Below, piece after piece: positions 19,070 through 27,246 of a stretch of 64,000 bases of DNA. Both the position numbers and the translations under genes were made by a program. This DNA comes from Gp6-AA40 sp035571515 (GTDB lineage Bacteria > Acidobacteriota > Vicinamibacteria > Vicinamibacterales > UBA2999): NCBI GenBank assembly GCA_035571515.1, contig DATNCQ010000207.1:5077-69076 (forward strand), written 5' to 3'. Under the pieces are notes generated by a model. That model saw only the letters and a program-made list of their open reading frames with translations, searched no databases and was not told where the DNA came from. Every line of letters starts with the position of its first letter. The first letter of the stretch is position 1.

Positions 19070-19567
19070 CTACGAAAACGTTCCCTCTTTCGGCCCCCGC
19101 GCGTCCTTGCTGATCTGGCGGATCGCGCCGAGATGGTAGGCAAGGTGAGCGATGCTGGCGATCATCCCCGTGAACTCCGCGTCGGTCACATCACGCGGTG
19201 AGCTCAGCGTCTTCAGCCAGCGGTGTGCCTCGGCCCGGAGCCCGCCTCGGATCTCGCTCCACGCGGGTTCGTCGACGGCGGAGGTCTTCCACGCCGCGTC
19301 CCACGTCGCATCCGCGAACGGATTGCCCCCTTCGCTCGCCCATCGGTTCATCAGGGACAGCCCGTACCGCAGGTGCTGCGCATGCGCCGCAATCGTCGCG
19401 CCGCCGCTGACCGAGCGAGACGCATCAGCCGCCGATATCCTCTCGAGCGATCGCAGGAGGCCCAGGTCGCCGGAATTGAGGATGAACGCGCCCGTCCGCT
19501 CGCTCGTGCCGTCGACGAGCTCGGAAAACAGGCGCGTGAGGGCTGGACTCGCCTCGGTCGTGTGCAT
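19070..19567 (-). CDS. DinB-like four-helix bundle protein
   Basis: A 165-residue DinB/YfiT-superfamily protein. Typical features are the GGATIAAHAQHLRYGLSLMNRWASEGG segment and a C-terminal IAHLAYHLGAIRQI, which contributes metal-binding histidines. Members are metal-dependent thiol transferases or uncharacterised. The ATG at 19567 is chosen over a TTG at 19603. It lies 32 bp upstream of the methyltransferase on the same strand, so the two are probably co-transcribed. Confidence 0.75.
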   Translation of the reverse strand: MHTTEASPALTRLFSELVDGTSERTGAFILNSGDLGLLRSLERISAADASRSVSGGATIAAHAQHLRYGLSLMNRWASEGGNPFADATWDAAWKTSAVDEPAWSEIRGGLRAEAHRWLKTLSSPRDVTDAEFTGMIASIAHLAYHLGAIRQISKDARGPKEGTFS

Positions 19568-19714
19568 GAGGGTATTTGACAGCGCGACTGAGCTGAAAGG
19601 CAAAAGACCGCGTCATCTGCACCCGACCCTCTGAAGTCGCCCGCCGCGCAGACAAACCTCTTGGTCGCCCCTGTCAGACGTGTAGGACAGCTACTCAGGC
19701 CGGCGCAGGAGTTC

Positions 19715-20554
19715 ATGCGGGCGGCGCGTCGCGATCAGGTACGAGCGTTGCTCCCACGCTCGTCGGAGCGGTTAGACCACAGGGTTCGCGCCTGCGGCTC
19801 CCCCTCCCGCTCCACCTCTTCGCTGCTTCGGCAATACAATCCCCGCACGCAGACCATCGACGCACTTGACCCCGCAACCCTGACACCCGGCGAGCGCTCG
19901 CGGCCGTCGCCCGCATGGGCGTCCGCTGAAGTCGCCTTCGGGCTCGCCATCCTCGCCGCCGGGCTCTGGTGGAATTTCGGCTTTACGCCGGAAGTCCTGC
20001 TGCTGTTCGCGCTGGCGGCCTGCCGGTGGCGCGGGCCCGGTTGGCGCGCCATGGGATTACGACGTCCATTGCGCCCCGCCCGCGCGCTGCTCATGGGTGC
20101 CGTCGCCGGCGTCGGCTATCAGTTCGTGGGCACGTATCTCATCGAACCGGTGATTGCGCGTGCGACGTCCGGCGTGCTGCCGGACGTGTCGGCGTTTCGC
20201 GCCGCCATCGGCGACGAACAGCGCCTGGCGATCCTGCTCGTGATCTCGTGGACGCTTGGCGCGCTGGTCGAGGAGCTGGCGGTGCGCGGCTGGCTCATGA
20301 CACGCCTCGCGGAAATCGGGCGATTCTCGACCGGCGCGTGGGCCTTCGCCGCGGTCACGTCATCGGCGCTCTTCGGCGTCGCACATCTGTACCAGGGCCT
20401 GTCGGGCGTGATCGCCAGCGCCCTGACCGGCCTCGTCCTCTCGGTCCTCTATTTCGCGACCGGCCGCAATCTCTGGCCGTGCATCATCGCGCACGGCTGC
20501 CTCGATACGACCGGCTTCGTGCTGATCTACCTGGGCGTGTATCCCGGCTTGTAA
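19715..20554 (+). CDS. CPBP-family intramembrane metalloprotease
   Basis: A membrane protein of about 279 residues with a CAAX-protease/bacteriocin-processing (ABI) domain. The signature EELAVRGWLM, then FGVAHLYQG and IIAHGCLDTTGF supply the glutamate, histidine and aspartate residues of the active site. About six hydrophobic segments are visible from AEVAFGLAILAAGL onward. The first 60-70 residues are Arg/Ser-rich and unlike the family, so the true start may be later. The ATG at 19715 is used; a TTG at 19661 is the alternative. Confidence 0.8.
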   Translation: MRAARRDQVRALLPRSSERLDHRVRACGSPSRSTSSLLRQYNPRTQTIDALDPATLTPGERSRPSPAWASAEVAFGLAILAAGLWWNFGFTPEVLLLFALAACRWRGPGWRAMGLRRPLRPARALLMGAVAGVGYQFVGTYLIEPVIARATSGVLPDVSAFRAAIGDEQRLAILLVISWTLGALVEELAVRGWLMTRLAEIGRFSTGAWAFAAVTSSALFGVAHLYQGLSGVIASALTGLVLSVLYFATGRNLWPCIIAHGCLDTTGFVLIYLGVYPGL

Positions 20555-20578
20555 CAACCACGAACGGCCAACTACCAA

Positions 20579-20629
20579 CTCCCGGATCCCGGATCCCGGA
20601 TCCCTGATCCCGGATCCCGGATCCCGGCC
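20579..20629. repeat. GGATCCC repeat array (family E) in convergent gap
   Basis: Seven or so units of the seven-base word CGGATCC (one variant TGATCC) fill the gap between two convergent genes. A CAACTACCAACTCC fragment of family D lies just upstream at about 20562. Confidence 0.9.
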
Positions 20630-20640
20630 TGAGACCACCC

Positions 20641-21198
20641 TCAGCGTGGAACGAACGTGAAGGCGACCGACAGCCTCGGCTCGAAGCATTCGCGCGACGG
20701 GACGCCGGCGCGATGCAGGATGTCGGCGTGGAAGACGGCGAGGCGGCCCGGCCTGACACCGACCGCGTGCACCGGCTGGCGCTCCTCGTCGTAGAAGATC
20801 GTCTCGCCCAGCCAGTTCTCCTTCCACTCGGGGTTGGCGTAGTAGAGCGCGGTGATGCCGTGGGGCGGATCGGTGTGCGGCCCCTGGAAGTCGCCGTACA
20901 GAATCATGTTCGTGTAGGAGCGATCGAGCCGGTAGTGGTCGCCGACCATCAGCGCGCGCGCGGTCCGGATGCACTCGCGCAGCACCGGCGTTCCCTCCGC
21001 GAGCGCGGGAGGAAAGTCGGCTTTCCAGTGCTTGACGTACGACGTCTCGTCGGACGCGACGTCGTTCAACTGATACGGCAGGTCGCGCAGAAACTGGTAC
21101 AGCGACTGGATGTCCGCCTCGGCGAACAATCCGTCCACCACCATCAGCTGCATCCCGTTGATCTCGACGCGGCGCGTCACGTGCGAGGCGACGTTCAC
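20641..21198 (-). CDS. 2OG-Fe(II) oxygenase (prolyl-hydroxylase-like)
   Basis: A 185-residue 2-oxoglutarate/iron dioxygenase. The iron-binding HxD is H108-T-D110 (GPHTDPPHG), the distal histidine is H162 (ILHRAGVPS), and R175 in EPRLSVAF binds 2-oxoglutarate. The arrangement matches the PKHD/P4H-like group that hydroxylates proteins or small molecules; the substrate is unknown. It is divergent from the MetE-like gene, with 44 bp between starts. Confidence 0.85.
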   Translation of the reverse strand: MNVASHVTRRVEINGMQLMVVDGLFAEADIQSLYQFLRDLPYQLNDVASDETSYVKHWKADFPPALAEGTPVLRECIRTARALMVGDHYRLDRSYTNMILYGDFQGPHTDPPHGITALYYANPEWKENWLGETIFYDEERQPVHAVGVRPGRLAVFHADILHRAGVPSRECFEPRLSVAFTFVPR

Positions 21199-21242
21199 CT
21201 TGCAGACTGTGGATCAAACGGACCACAATCCGCAATCCATCC

Positions 21243-22400
21243 ATGACACGCAGCCGCGATCGTTTCCTGACGACGCACACCGGAAGCCTGCCGCGCCCGG
21301 AAGATCTGATCCGCATGATGTTCGCGAAGGAGGAAGGCGTTCCCGTGGAGCCGCGCGCGCTCGCCGCCCGCATCCGCGCCGCTGTCGCCGACATCGTCGC
21401 GCGCCAGTCCGCCGCCGGCATCGACGTCGTCAACGACGGCGAGATGTCGAAGCCGAGCTACGCCACCTATATCAAGGATCGCCTGCACGGCTTCGGCGGC
21501 GAGAGCCAGCCGCCGCCGTACCCGGACCTGGTGGCGTATCCCGGCCTGCACCAGAAGGTCTACGGCGATCGCGGCCGCGCGCGGCGCAAGATGCCCGGTT
21601 GCAACGCGCCCATCAGCGTGCGCGACCGCGAGGCCGTACAGGTGGACATCGAAAACCTGAAGACGGGCGTGGCGGAACGGCAGCTCGAAGGCCTGTTCTT
21701 GAGCGCGGCGTCACCCGGCGTCGTGTCGCTTTTCTTCCACAACGACTATTACCCGTCGCAGGAGGCGTATCTCTACGCGATTGCCGACGCCATGCAGTAC
21801 GAGTACGAGGCCATCGCGAACGCGGGGCTGGTGCTGCAGCTCGACTGCCCGGACCTCGGGATGGGGCGGCACGTCCAGTACGCCGGCCTGTCGCTCGAGG
21901 AGTTCCGCGACCAGGCGCGGCTGCACGTCGAGGCGCTCAATCACGCGGTGCGCAACATCCCGCCCGAGCAGATGCGCATGCACCTGTGCTGGGGCAACTA
22001 CGAGGCGCCGCACCAGATGGACGTCCCGCTCGCCGACATCATCGACATCGTCTTTCTCGCGCGGCCGAGCGCGATCTCGTTCGAGGCGGCCAACCCGCGC
22101 CACGCGCACGAGTGGGCCATCTTCGAGACGGTGAAGCTGCCGGACGGCAAGATCCTGATTCCCGGCGTGCTCGAATCGAAATCGAACTTCATCGAGCATC
22201 CCGAACTGGTCGCGCAGCGCGTGGGCCGCTTCGCGACGCTCGTCGGCCGCGAGAACGTGATGCTCGGCACCGACTGCGGCTACGGCACGTGGGTCGGCCA
22301 GGCCGCCGTCGATCCCGACGTCGTGTGGGGCAAGCTCGCCGCGATGGCCGAGGGGGCCCGCCTCGCGTCGCAGCACTTCTGGAGCACTTCCGCTGTTTAA
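21243..22400 (+). CDS. Cobalamin-independent methionine synthase-like protein
   Basis: A 385-residue single-domain protein of the MetE C-terminal/UROD-like TIM-barrel family: TTHTGSLPRP at the N-terminus, GIDVVNDGEMSK, a conserved HLCWGNYE segment and the LGTDCGYGT end supplying Zn-binding Cys and His. Full MetE is about 750 residues; these short relatives are methyltransferases acting on various substrates and often lack proven methionine synthase activity. The stop codon is directly followed by a CCAAG-type repeat. Confidence 0.88.
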   Translation: MTRSRDRFLTTHTGSLPRPEDLIRMMFAKEEGVPVEPRALAARIRAAVADIVARQSAAGIDVVNDGEMSKPSYATYIKDRLHGFGGESQPPPYPDLVAYPGLHQKVYGDRGRARRKMPGCNAPISVRDREAVQVDIENLKTGVAERQLEGLFLSAASPGVVSLFFHNDYYPSQEAYLYAIADAMQYEYEAIANAGLVLQLDCPDLGMGRHVQYAGLSLEEFRDQARLHVEALNHAVRNIPPEQMRMHLCWGNYEAPHQMDVPLADIIDIVFLARPSAISFEAANPRHAHEWAIFETVKLPDGKILIPGVLESKSNFIEHPELVAQRVGRFATLVGRENVMLGTDCGYGTWVGQAAVDPDVVWGKLAAMAEGARLASQHFWSTSAV

Positions 22401-22440
22401 GCTCCAAGTTCCAAGCTCCAAATTCCAAGTTGCAAGAAGC
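22401..22440. repeat. CCAAGTTCCAAGCTCC repeat (family F)
   Basis: Tandem variants of AGCTCCAAGTTCCA begin at the base after the MetE-like stop and are followed by a palindrome A copy, together filling the convergent gap. Confidence 0.8.
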
Positions 22441-22446
22441 TGACGT

Positions 22447-22472
22447 GTAGGGCGGGTCCTTTCGGACCCGCC
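22447..22472. repeat. Palindrome family A at convergent gene ends
   Basis: GTAG plus a perfect GGCGGGTCC/GGACCCGCC hairpin. Its last base is also the last base of the TAG stop codon of the minus-strand metalloprotease gene, so the repeat abuts that coding sequence exactly. Confidence 0.92.
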
Positions 22473-23035
22473 TAATGCTCGATCGCGCGCACGATCAGCT
22501 CTCCCTGCTCCTTCGTGAAGCGCAGCCGCTGTTTCGAGGCCTCCTGCAGGTTGATCGCGGCACGCATCACCCCTTGCGGCGAGTGCGAGTTCGGCGGCAG
22601 CAGCAGGTGGCCGATCTCGTGCGCGATCGTGTAGCCGAGCAGCACGTCCCGCTTGACGTGGAAGCGCCGCGCGAACGCGGCGACGCGGTCGTAGAGGATC
22701 GTCGCCACCGTCGTGCCGGGCTCGGCGAAGCCGAGCGTGACGTCCGTCACGTCGAGCGTGCTCGCCTGGCGCGGGATCAGGTTCACCGTCAGCCGCTGCT
22801 CGTCCGTCGCGCAGCCGGCATTGCTCCATTCGATTGCGACGCCGATGGCGCGATAGACGTCGCCGGCGATTCGCTCGGCGCTTGCGACGATGTCCGGCGG
22901 CATGGTCCGCGCCTCGCAGATCGCGACCGCCACGTGCAGCCCGGCCGGCGCGTCCGCCGCGCGTGCGGAGGCCGCCGCGCCGAAGGACGCCGCGGTGACG
23001 AGCACGACGATCGATGAGCTGCGAAAGCCGGACAT
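22472..23035 (-). CDS. Secreted zinc metalloprotease-like protein (HEIGH motif)
   Basis: A 187-residue protein with a signal peptide (about 1-27, cleaved near ASARAAD) and a zincin motif H139-E-I-G-H143 in YTIAHEIGHLLLPPNSHSP, followed by GVMRA that could form the Met-turn. It is probably a small periplasmic or secreted metalloprotease, or a non-catalytic zincin-fold protein. The family is not one I can name. The ATG at 23035 begins the signal peptide; a TTG at 23059 would add eight residues. Confidence 0.7.
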   Translation of the reverse strand: MSGFRSSSIVVLVTAASFGAAASARAADAPAGLHVAVAICEARTMPPDIVASAERIAGDVYRAIGVAIEWSNAGCATDEQRLTVNLIPRQASTLDVTDVTLGFAEPGTTVATILYDRVAAFARRFHVKRDVLLGYTIAHEIGHLLLPPNSHSPQGVMRAAINLQEASKQRLRFTKEQGELIVRAIEH

Positions 23036-23123
23036 GGCAAACGTGCCTGTCCTGATCAACGAGATCGACGCGTCGGGCTAACACGGACGATCGGCGCGTG
23101 GACTCAGCTGCGCCGCGGGCTCG

Positions 23124-23193
23124 TTGGTCGTTGGTGCTTGGTAGTTGGGAGTTGGGAGATGGGAGTTGGGAGTTGGGAGTTGGGAGTTGGTGG
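23124..23193. repeat. AGTTGGG tandem repeat (family D)
   Basis: At least six units of GGGAGTT or GGTAGTT are head to tail between the metalloprotease and HAD phosphatase genes. The same word, direct or inverted, occurs at 39214-39287, 39833-39855 and 53346-53497. Confidence 0.9.
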
Positions 23194-23197
23194 TGCG

Positions 23198-23869
23198 TCA
23201 GCTTCGGGACCTGGGATTTGCGAGCGGCGAGCTTTCCAGCTGCGCGAGCAGATCCCACGGGCCGTCGTAGATCGCGAGCGCGCCGCGGAGCGCGGCATCG
23301 CTCCATCCGCCGCAGCGGAACGCGATGGCCGCGACGCCGGCACGCGAGGCGGCTTCGACGTCGTACGGCGTGTCGCCGATCATCACCGCCTGCGCCGCGG
23401 CGGCCTTCGCCTTCTTCAGCGCCGCGTGCACGATGTCGGGATCGGGCTTCGACTCCTCCGCATCGTCACCCGACGCGGGATCGCCGGCGAGCGATTCGGC
23501 GCCGGCAATCTTCACCAGCACCACGAGCTCGTCGCGCGACGCGGAGCTGGCGGCGACCGTCTTCACGCCGAGCGCCTGCACGGCGGCGACGAGCGTGCCG
23601 GCGTCGCGAAACGCCTGCAGCCGCGGCAGGAAGGTCGACGTGAAGATCTCGCCCCGCCGCTCCGCGATCCGCTTGCCAAGGGGGGATTCCTCGTCGATGC
23701 CGGCCACCGCCGGCATCAGCTTGTCGCCGCCCATCCCGATGGCGCAGCGGACGTTCTCGAACTCGACCTGGATCCCCGCCTCGGCAAACGCCTGCACCCA
23801 GGCGTGGGCGTGGGCGTCATTACTGTCAACGAGGGTACCGTCGACATCGAACAGGACCGCGGAGAACAT
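23198..23869 (-). CDS. HAD-superfamily phosphatase
   Basis: A 223-residue haloacid-dehalogenase hydrolase of the phosphoglycolate phosphatase/beta-phosphoglucomutase type. The motifs in order are motif I DVDGTLVDS (nucleophile Asp), motif II SSAS, motif III lysine in ESKPDPD, and motif IV MIGDTPYDVEAA. An alpha-helical cap sits between motifs I and II. The substrate is probably a small phosphorylated metabolite. It lies 32 bp downstream of the diguanylate cyclase gene, with hairpin repeats between. Confidence 0.9.
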   Translation of the reverse strand: MFSAVLFDVDGTLVDSNDAHAHAWVQAFAEAGIQVEFENVRCAIGMGGDKLMPAVAGIDEESPLGKRIAERRGEIFTSTFLPRLQAFRDAGTLVAAVQALGVKTVAASSASRDELVVLVKIAGAESLAGDPASGDDAEESKPDPDIVHAALKKAKAAAAQAVMIGDTPYDVEAASRAGVAAIAFRCGGWSDAALRGALAIYDGPWDLLAQLESSPLANPRSRS

Positions 23870-23876
23870 GATGGGG

Positions 23877-23911
23877 AGGTCCGGCTGAAGCCGGTCCGCC
23901 TTCAGGCGGAC
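23877..23911. repeat. Two adjacent palindromes (families C and B)
   Basis: A CCGGCTGAAGCCGG hairpin is followed by GTCCGCCTTCAGGCGGAC. The second overlaps the last codons and stop of the diguanylate cyclase gene (23902). Together they form a double hairpin between two genes that otherwise look like an operon. Confidence 0.85.
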
Positions 23912-24831
23912 GGGACTGGATCGAGCTCCACGAGCTGTCCGCCTTCGATCGCCACGCTCAGCGGATGGATGTGGTCCGCCCGCTTGTTCTTCGCCTCGTA
24001 CATCAACTTGTCGGCGCGCTCGAGCAGCTCCTGCGCGATCTGATGGGCGATGGGGCGGCGTTCGGCGACGGCGCTCAGCATCAGGCAGACGATGCCGACG
24101 TCGACGCGGACGGGTTTCTCGGCGAGGCGCGGATCGTCGGAGGTCCAGTTGTAGCGCTGCACCGCTTCGCGGAAGCGCTCGGCGATCACCCACGCGGCGC
24201 GGCAGTCGTCGAGATCGGGGATGAGGAAGCAGAACTCGTCGCCGCCGAAGCGCGCGTGCAGGTCCTGGCTCGCGCGGACGTCGACGGCCTCCTGGGCGAT
24301 CAGGTCGTCGGAGCGCACCTGCTCGCGCAGGAGTCGCGCGACGCGATCGATAATCTTGTCGCCCGCCGCATGCCCGAGCGTGTCGTTGTACCACTTGAAC
24401 GAGTTGATATCGACCAGGCCGATGGCGCACCAGCGGCCGCGCTGCTCGAGCGCGAGAAACGCCTCGACCTGCTCGATGAAGCGGCGGAAGTTCATCAGCC
24501 GCGTCTTCGGATCGCGATGCACGCGGTCGGTGAGATCGGCGACGAGATCTTCGAAGTAGCGGGAGATGCTGCTGACGGTGGCGTCGCGGGCGGTGAGCTC
24601 GTCGCGGAGGCGGTTGAGGCGGTCGGTGAATCCGGCCGACACGGCCTGGATGGCCTCCTGCTTCGACTGCTGCCAGAGACGCTCGTGCTTCATGAACACG
24701 CCGTCGATGGCGTCGAGCAGCGCCTGCTCCTGCCCGGCAGGCAGGTGCATCCGGTCGCGGACCCACTGGTGGAGATCGGAGCGGGTCTCCGGCGGAAAGC
24801 CGTCAACGTCGAAGCTTTTGCGCACTCTCAT
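23902..24831 (-). CDS. Diguanylate cyclase (GGDEF)
   Basis: A 309-residue soluble protein. The N-terminal 100 residues are helical, with a probable coiled coil (SKQEAIQAVSAGFTDRLNRL). The GGDEF domain follows (about 105-300), with DINSFKWYNDTLGHAAGD and the active-site FGGDEF near 205, so it should make cyclic di-GMP. No obvious RxxD inhibitory site was identified. The C-terminal PSA and stop are encoded by a palindrome. No sensory domain is recognised, and no known effector lies nearby. Confidence 0.9.
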   Translation of the reverse strand: MRVRKSFDVDGFPPETRSDLHQWVRDRMHLPAGQEQALLDAIDGVFMKHERLWQQSKQEAIQAVSAGFTDRLNRLRDELTARDATVSSISRYFEDLVADLTDRVHRDPKTRLMNFRRFIEQVEAFLALEQRGRWCAIGLVDINSFKWYNDTLGHAAGDKIIDRVARLLREQVRSDDLIAQEAVDVRASQDLHARFGGDEFCFLIPDLDDCRAAWVIAERFREAVQRYNWTSDDPRLAEKPVRVDVGIVCLMLSAVAERRPIAHQIAQELLERADKLMYEAKNKRADHIHPLSVAIEGGQLVELDPVPSA

Positions 24832-24969
24832 TGCCGGCGGCCCGCGGACATTTCATGGCGAGAGCTTCAAACGACATGCCGAGCTGAAACTCTCCGCCCC
24901 GATTCGCTGGCTCAGCCGTACAGTCTTTCACGCAGGTTATCGACACTGCACCGTAGAAAGGACAGATCC

Positions 24970-25296
24970 ATGGAGCACCCTGAGGTGATCCGGCCCTCCG
25001 ACCACGCCCAATGGCGGGCCGACCGGATGGGGAAAGGGACCATTTTCCAGTCACCCCGCCTGCTCGTTGGCCTGAATTGCTTCGAACCGGGCCAATTCCA
25101 CCCGCTGCATACCCACCCCGGGATGGACAAGGTCTATCAGGTCGTCGAAGGGGAAGGCGTCATCCTGCTCGAGGGCCGCGAATTGCCCATCAAGGCCGGC
25201 GAGCTCGTGGTCGCGCCCGAAGGCGTCCCGCATGGAATCCGGAACACCAGCAGCGGCCGCCTGCTCGTGCTGGCCATCCTGGCGCCGGCGCCGTGA
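24970..25296 (+). CDS. Cupin-domain protein
   Basis: A 108-residue single cupin_2 barrel. The metal-binding motif 1 is HPLHTHPGMDKVYQVVEGEG and motif 2 is PEGVPHGIRN, giving three His and a possible Glu or Asp ligand. It could be a small-molecule isomerase, dioxygenase or sensor. The ATG follows GAAAGGA by about seven bases. It is divergent from the diguanylate cyclase gene, with a 138 bp gap containing no repeat. Confidence 0.88.
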   Translation: MEHPEVIRPSDHAQWRADRMGKGTIFQSPRLLVGLNCFEPGQFHPLHTHPGMDKVYQVVEGEGVILLEGRELPIKAGELVVAPEGVPHGIRNTSSGRLLVLAILAPAP

Positions 25297-25403
25297 CCAG
25301 AATGCCACCCTTAAGTGTCTTATGCCGATGCTCGACCGCAGGTCTATACTCAGCCCGGCCGTAGCAGACACCTGCCGCCTCCGCCAAACCTCACGAGGAG
25401 CAC

Positions 25404-26399
25404 ATGATGGGCCGCCTTGCCAGGGGAAACGCCTCCCACTGGCCCACGAGCCACAGAGGCACAGAGCCACAGAGACTTGAAAATTTTGATCTCGGTGTCT
25501 CCGTCTCTCTGCGGCGACGTAGCTGGTGTGTGGTGATGGCGACCATGCTGGTGCTGCTCGCCGCGAATCACGCCGCGGCCCAGGCGGATCTCACGGGACT
25601 CTGGCGTCCGCTCGCGCGCAACGAGGACGGCAGCGGCATGATCGGCGATGCGGCCGGTCTCCCGATCACGAGCTCGGCGCGGTGGAGGGCCGACAGCTGG
25701 TCGCCGGAAGACTTCGACGTCACCGAGTGGGCGTGCCGGCCGCACGCCTGGCACTACTCGCTCGAAACGGTCCTCACGCAGATGCGCATCTGGACCGACA
25801 TCGATCGCGAGACGCAGCGGATCGTCGCGTATCACGGTCACGTCAACCAGGAGGAGCAGGAGACCACCATCTGGATGGACGGGCGTCCCCATCCTTCCGC
25901 CAACGCGCTGCACACGTGGAGCGGCTTCTCGACCGGCGAGTGGGACGGCGACGATCTCGTCGTCACGACCACCCATCTCAAGGAGACCTACATCCGCCGC
26001 TCGGGCCTGATGCACAGCGACCAGGCGACGGTCCGCACGCGCTGGAGGCGGATGGGCGACTACCTGCAGGCGACGGTGATCATCTACGACCCGATCAACT
26101 TCGCCGAGCCGTACATCCGCAGCTCGATGATGTGGCTCAACGACCCGTCGATGGTGATGAGCCCGTACCCGTGTGAGGAGGCGACCGAGACCGCGCTCGC
26201 GCGCGGCGCCGTTCCGCACTTCCTGCCGGGCAAGAGCCCGCTGCCCGGTTTGAATCCGAACCTGACCGATCGATTCGGCACGCCGTTCGAGCCGCGGCAG
26301 GGAGGACCCCAGACGCTGTATCCCGAGTACATAGAGAAGATGAAGACGTTCAGGAGGCCGACGCAGCGCGTGCCGGGCGCCACCGAGAGCGAGCGCTGA
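25404..26399 (+). CDS. Exported hypothetical protein with repeat-derived N-terminus
   Basis: A 331-residue protein without a recognised domain. From residue 45 (MATMLVLLAANHAAAQ) there is a clear signal peptide, then a mature part rich in Trp and acidic residues, probably beta-rich (TGLWRPLARNEDGSG; TGEWDGDDLVVTTTHL). The same pattern occurs in acidobacterial exported proteins of unknown role. The ATG pair at 25404 has a strong GAGGAG site, but residues 15-38 are encoded by a CACAGAGG repeat, so the original start may have been separated from its signal peptide. The alternative start is 25536. Confidence 0.7.
   Translation: MMGRLARGNASHWPTSHRGTEPQRLENFDLGVSVSLRRRSWCVVMATMLVLLAANHAAAQADLTGLWRPLARNEDGSGMIGDAAGLPITSSARWRADSWSPEDFDVTEWACRPHAWHYSLETVLTQMRIWTDIDRETQRIVAYHGHVNQEEQETTIWMDGRPHPSANALHTWSGFSTGEWDGDDLVVTTTHLKETYIRRSGLMHSDQATVRTRWRRMGDYLQATVIIYDPINFAEPYIRSSMMWLNDPSMVMSPYPCEEATETALARGAVPHFLPGKSPLPGLNPNLTDRFGTPFEPRQGGPQTLYPEYIEKMKTFRRPTQRVPGATESER
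25450..25515. repeat. CCACAGAGGCACAGAG inverted repeat (family H)
   Basis: The left arm is GCCACAGAGGCACAGAG and the right arm GTCTCCGTCTCTCTGCGGC, an imperfect palindrome with an AT-rich centre (GAAAATTTTGAT). It lies in frame between the ATG and the signal peptide of the surrounding gene. A half copy lies at 36369-36390. Confidence 0.8.
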
Positions 26400-26425
26400 T
26401 GATATGTGAGGGGCGTCGATGATCT

Positions 26426-26478
26426 GGCGGGTCCGAAAGGACCCGCCCTACATGGCCGAAAGCGACCCGCCCTACATG
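26426..26478. repeat. Palindrome family A, perfect and partial copies
   Basis: A perfect hairpin with CTACAT flank (26426-26453), then a half copy ending GACCCGCCCTACATG (about 26462-26478). They fill the convergent gap between the exported protein gene and the first of two paralogues. Confidence 0.9.
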
Positions 26479-26499
26479 TGGCCGGCGCGCGTCAGCGCG

Positions 26500-27219
26500 C
26501 TACTGCGCGGCGGCGCCTGCTCCGCGTCCGCGCCCCGCGCCAGCGGCGCCCGCATGCGGCGGCACCGGGTACTGGCGCATGCCGTGGAACTCGTTGTTGT
26601 ACATCGTCTGGTAGCGGATGCCGTTCCCGTCCTTGTCCACCCACGTGAACGAGGTCTGGAACAACGTCGCGGGCGGGTAGCCTTTCGGCACCGTCGCCTC
26701 GACGATGAACAGTCTCATCTCGTGCATCGCCACGTACGCGTAGGTGCGCGATCCGTCCACCGTGTTGGTGAGCTGCACCTCGTTGCCTTCGACCATGTCG
26801 TGCTGGCTCCACGTCAGGTCGCTCAGCTTCATGTTGTCGCGCTGAATGAGCTGCTTGGTGGCGAACTCGGTCGCCTCGCGCACGTCGTGTTTCCAGAGGC
26901 CCGGGCCGCTGAGATCCGTGCCGCGGCAGAGCGGCGCTCCCGGCGGGCACGTCTTGATGCGTTCGATCCCCATCTTCTCGATGCTGCCGTAGTCGACGAC
27001 GGTGACGGCGTAGTGCTCCTTCCCCTTGTCGAAGCTGTAGACGCGCGCGGGCAGCATGAAATTCTGCTGCGACGTCCACGTCGTCTGCGCGACCTTCGGC
27101 TGGCCGGGGAAGTACACCTTGAAGCCGTCAGCGGTGTTTACGTAGTACTCATCGTCCTGCGCGGCGGCGAATCCGGATAGCGCGATGATGGCTGCCAGAA
27201 CAAACGTCGTGGTCCGCAT
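26500..27219 (-). CDS. Exported protein, paralogue 2 of a tandem pair
   Basis: A 239-residue exported protein: signal peptide MRTTTFVLAAIIALSGFAAAQ, then a domain with DGFKVYFPGQP, LPARVYSFDKGKEHYAVTVVDY and a paired-Cys segment (CPPGAPLC). It ends in a Gly/Ala/Arg-rich tail. No named family is recognised. It is about 60 percent similar by eye to the gene immediately upstream, from which it is separated by 27 bp, so the pair arose by tandem duplication and is probably one transcript. The start is placed at the signal peptide (27219). Confidence 0.75.
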   Translation of the reverse strand: MRTTTFVLAAIIALSGFAAAQDDEYYVNTADGFKVYFPGQPKVAQTTWTSQQNFMLPARVYSFDKGKEHYAVTVVDYGSIEKMGIERIKTCPPGAPLCRGTDLSGPGLWKHDVREATEFATKQLIQRDNMKLSDLTWSQHDMVEGNEVQLTNTVDGSRTYAYVAMHEMRLFIVEATVPKGYPPATLFQTSFTWVDKDGNGIRYQTMYNNEFHGMRQYPVPPHAGAAGAGRGRGAGAAAQ

Positions 27220-27246
27220 GAACTGCCTCCAGGAAACTCTCAACGT

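Noticed and set aside
23124..23193. Possible CRISPR array from regularly spaced AGTTGGG units
   Set aside because: The units are seven bases, head to tail with no unique spacers, and there are no cas genes. It is a short tandem repeat.
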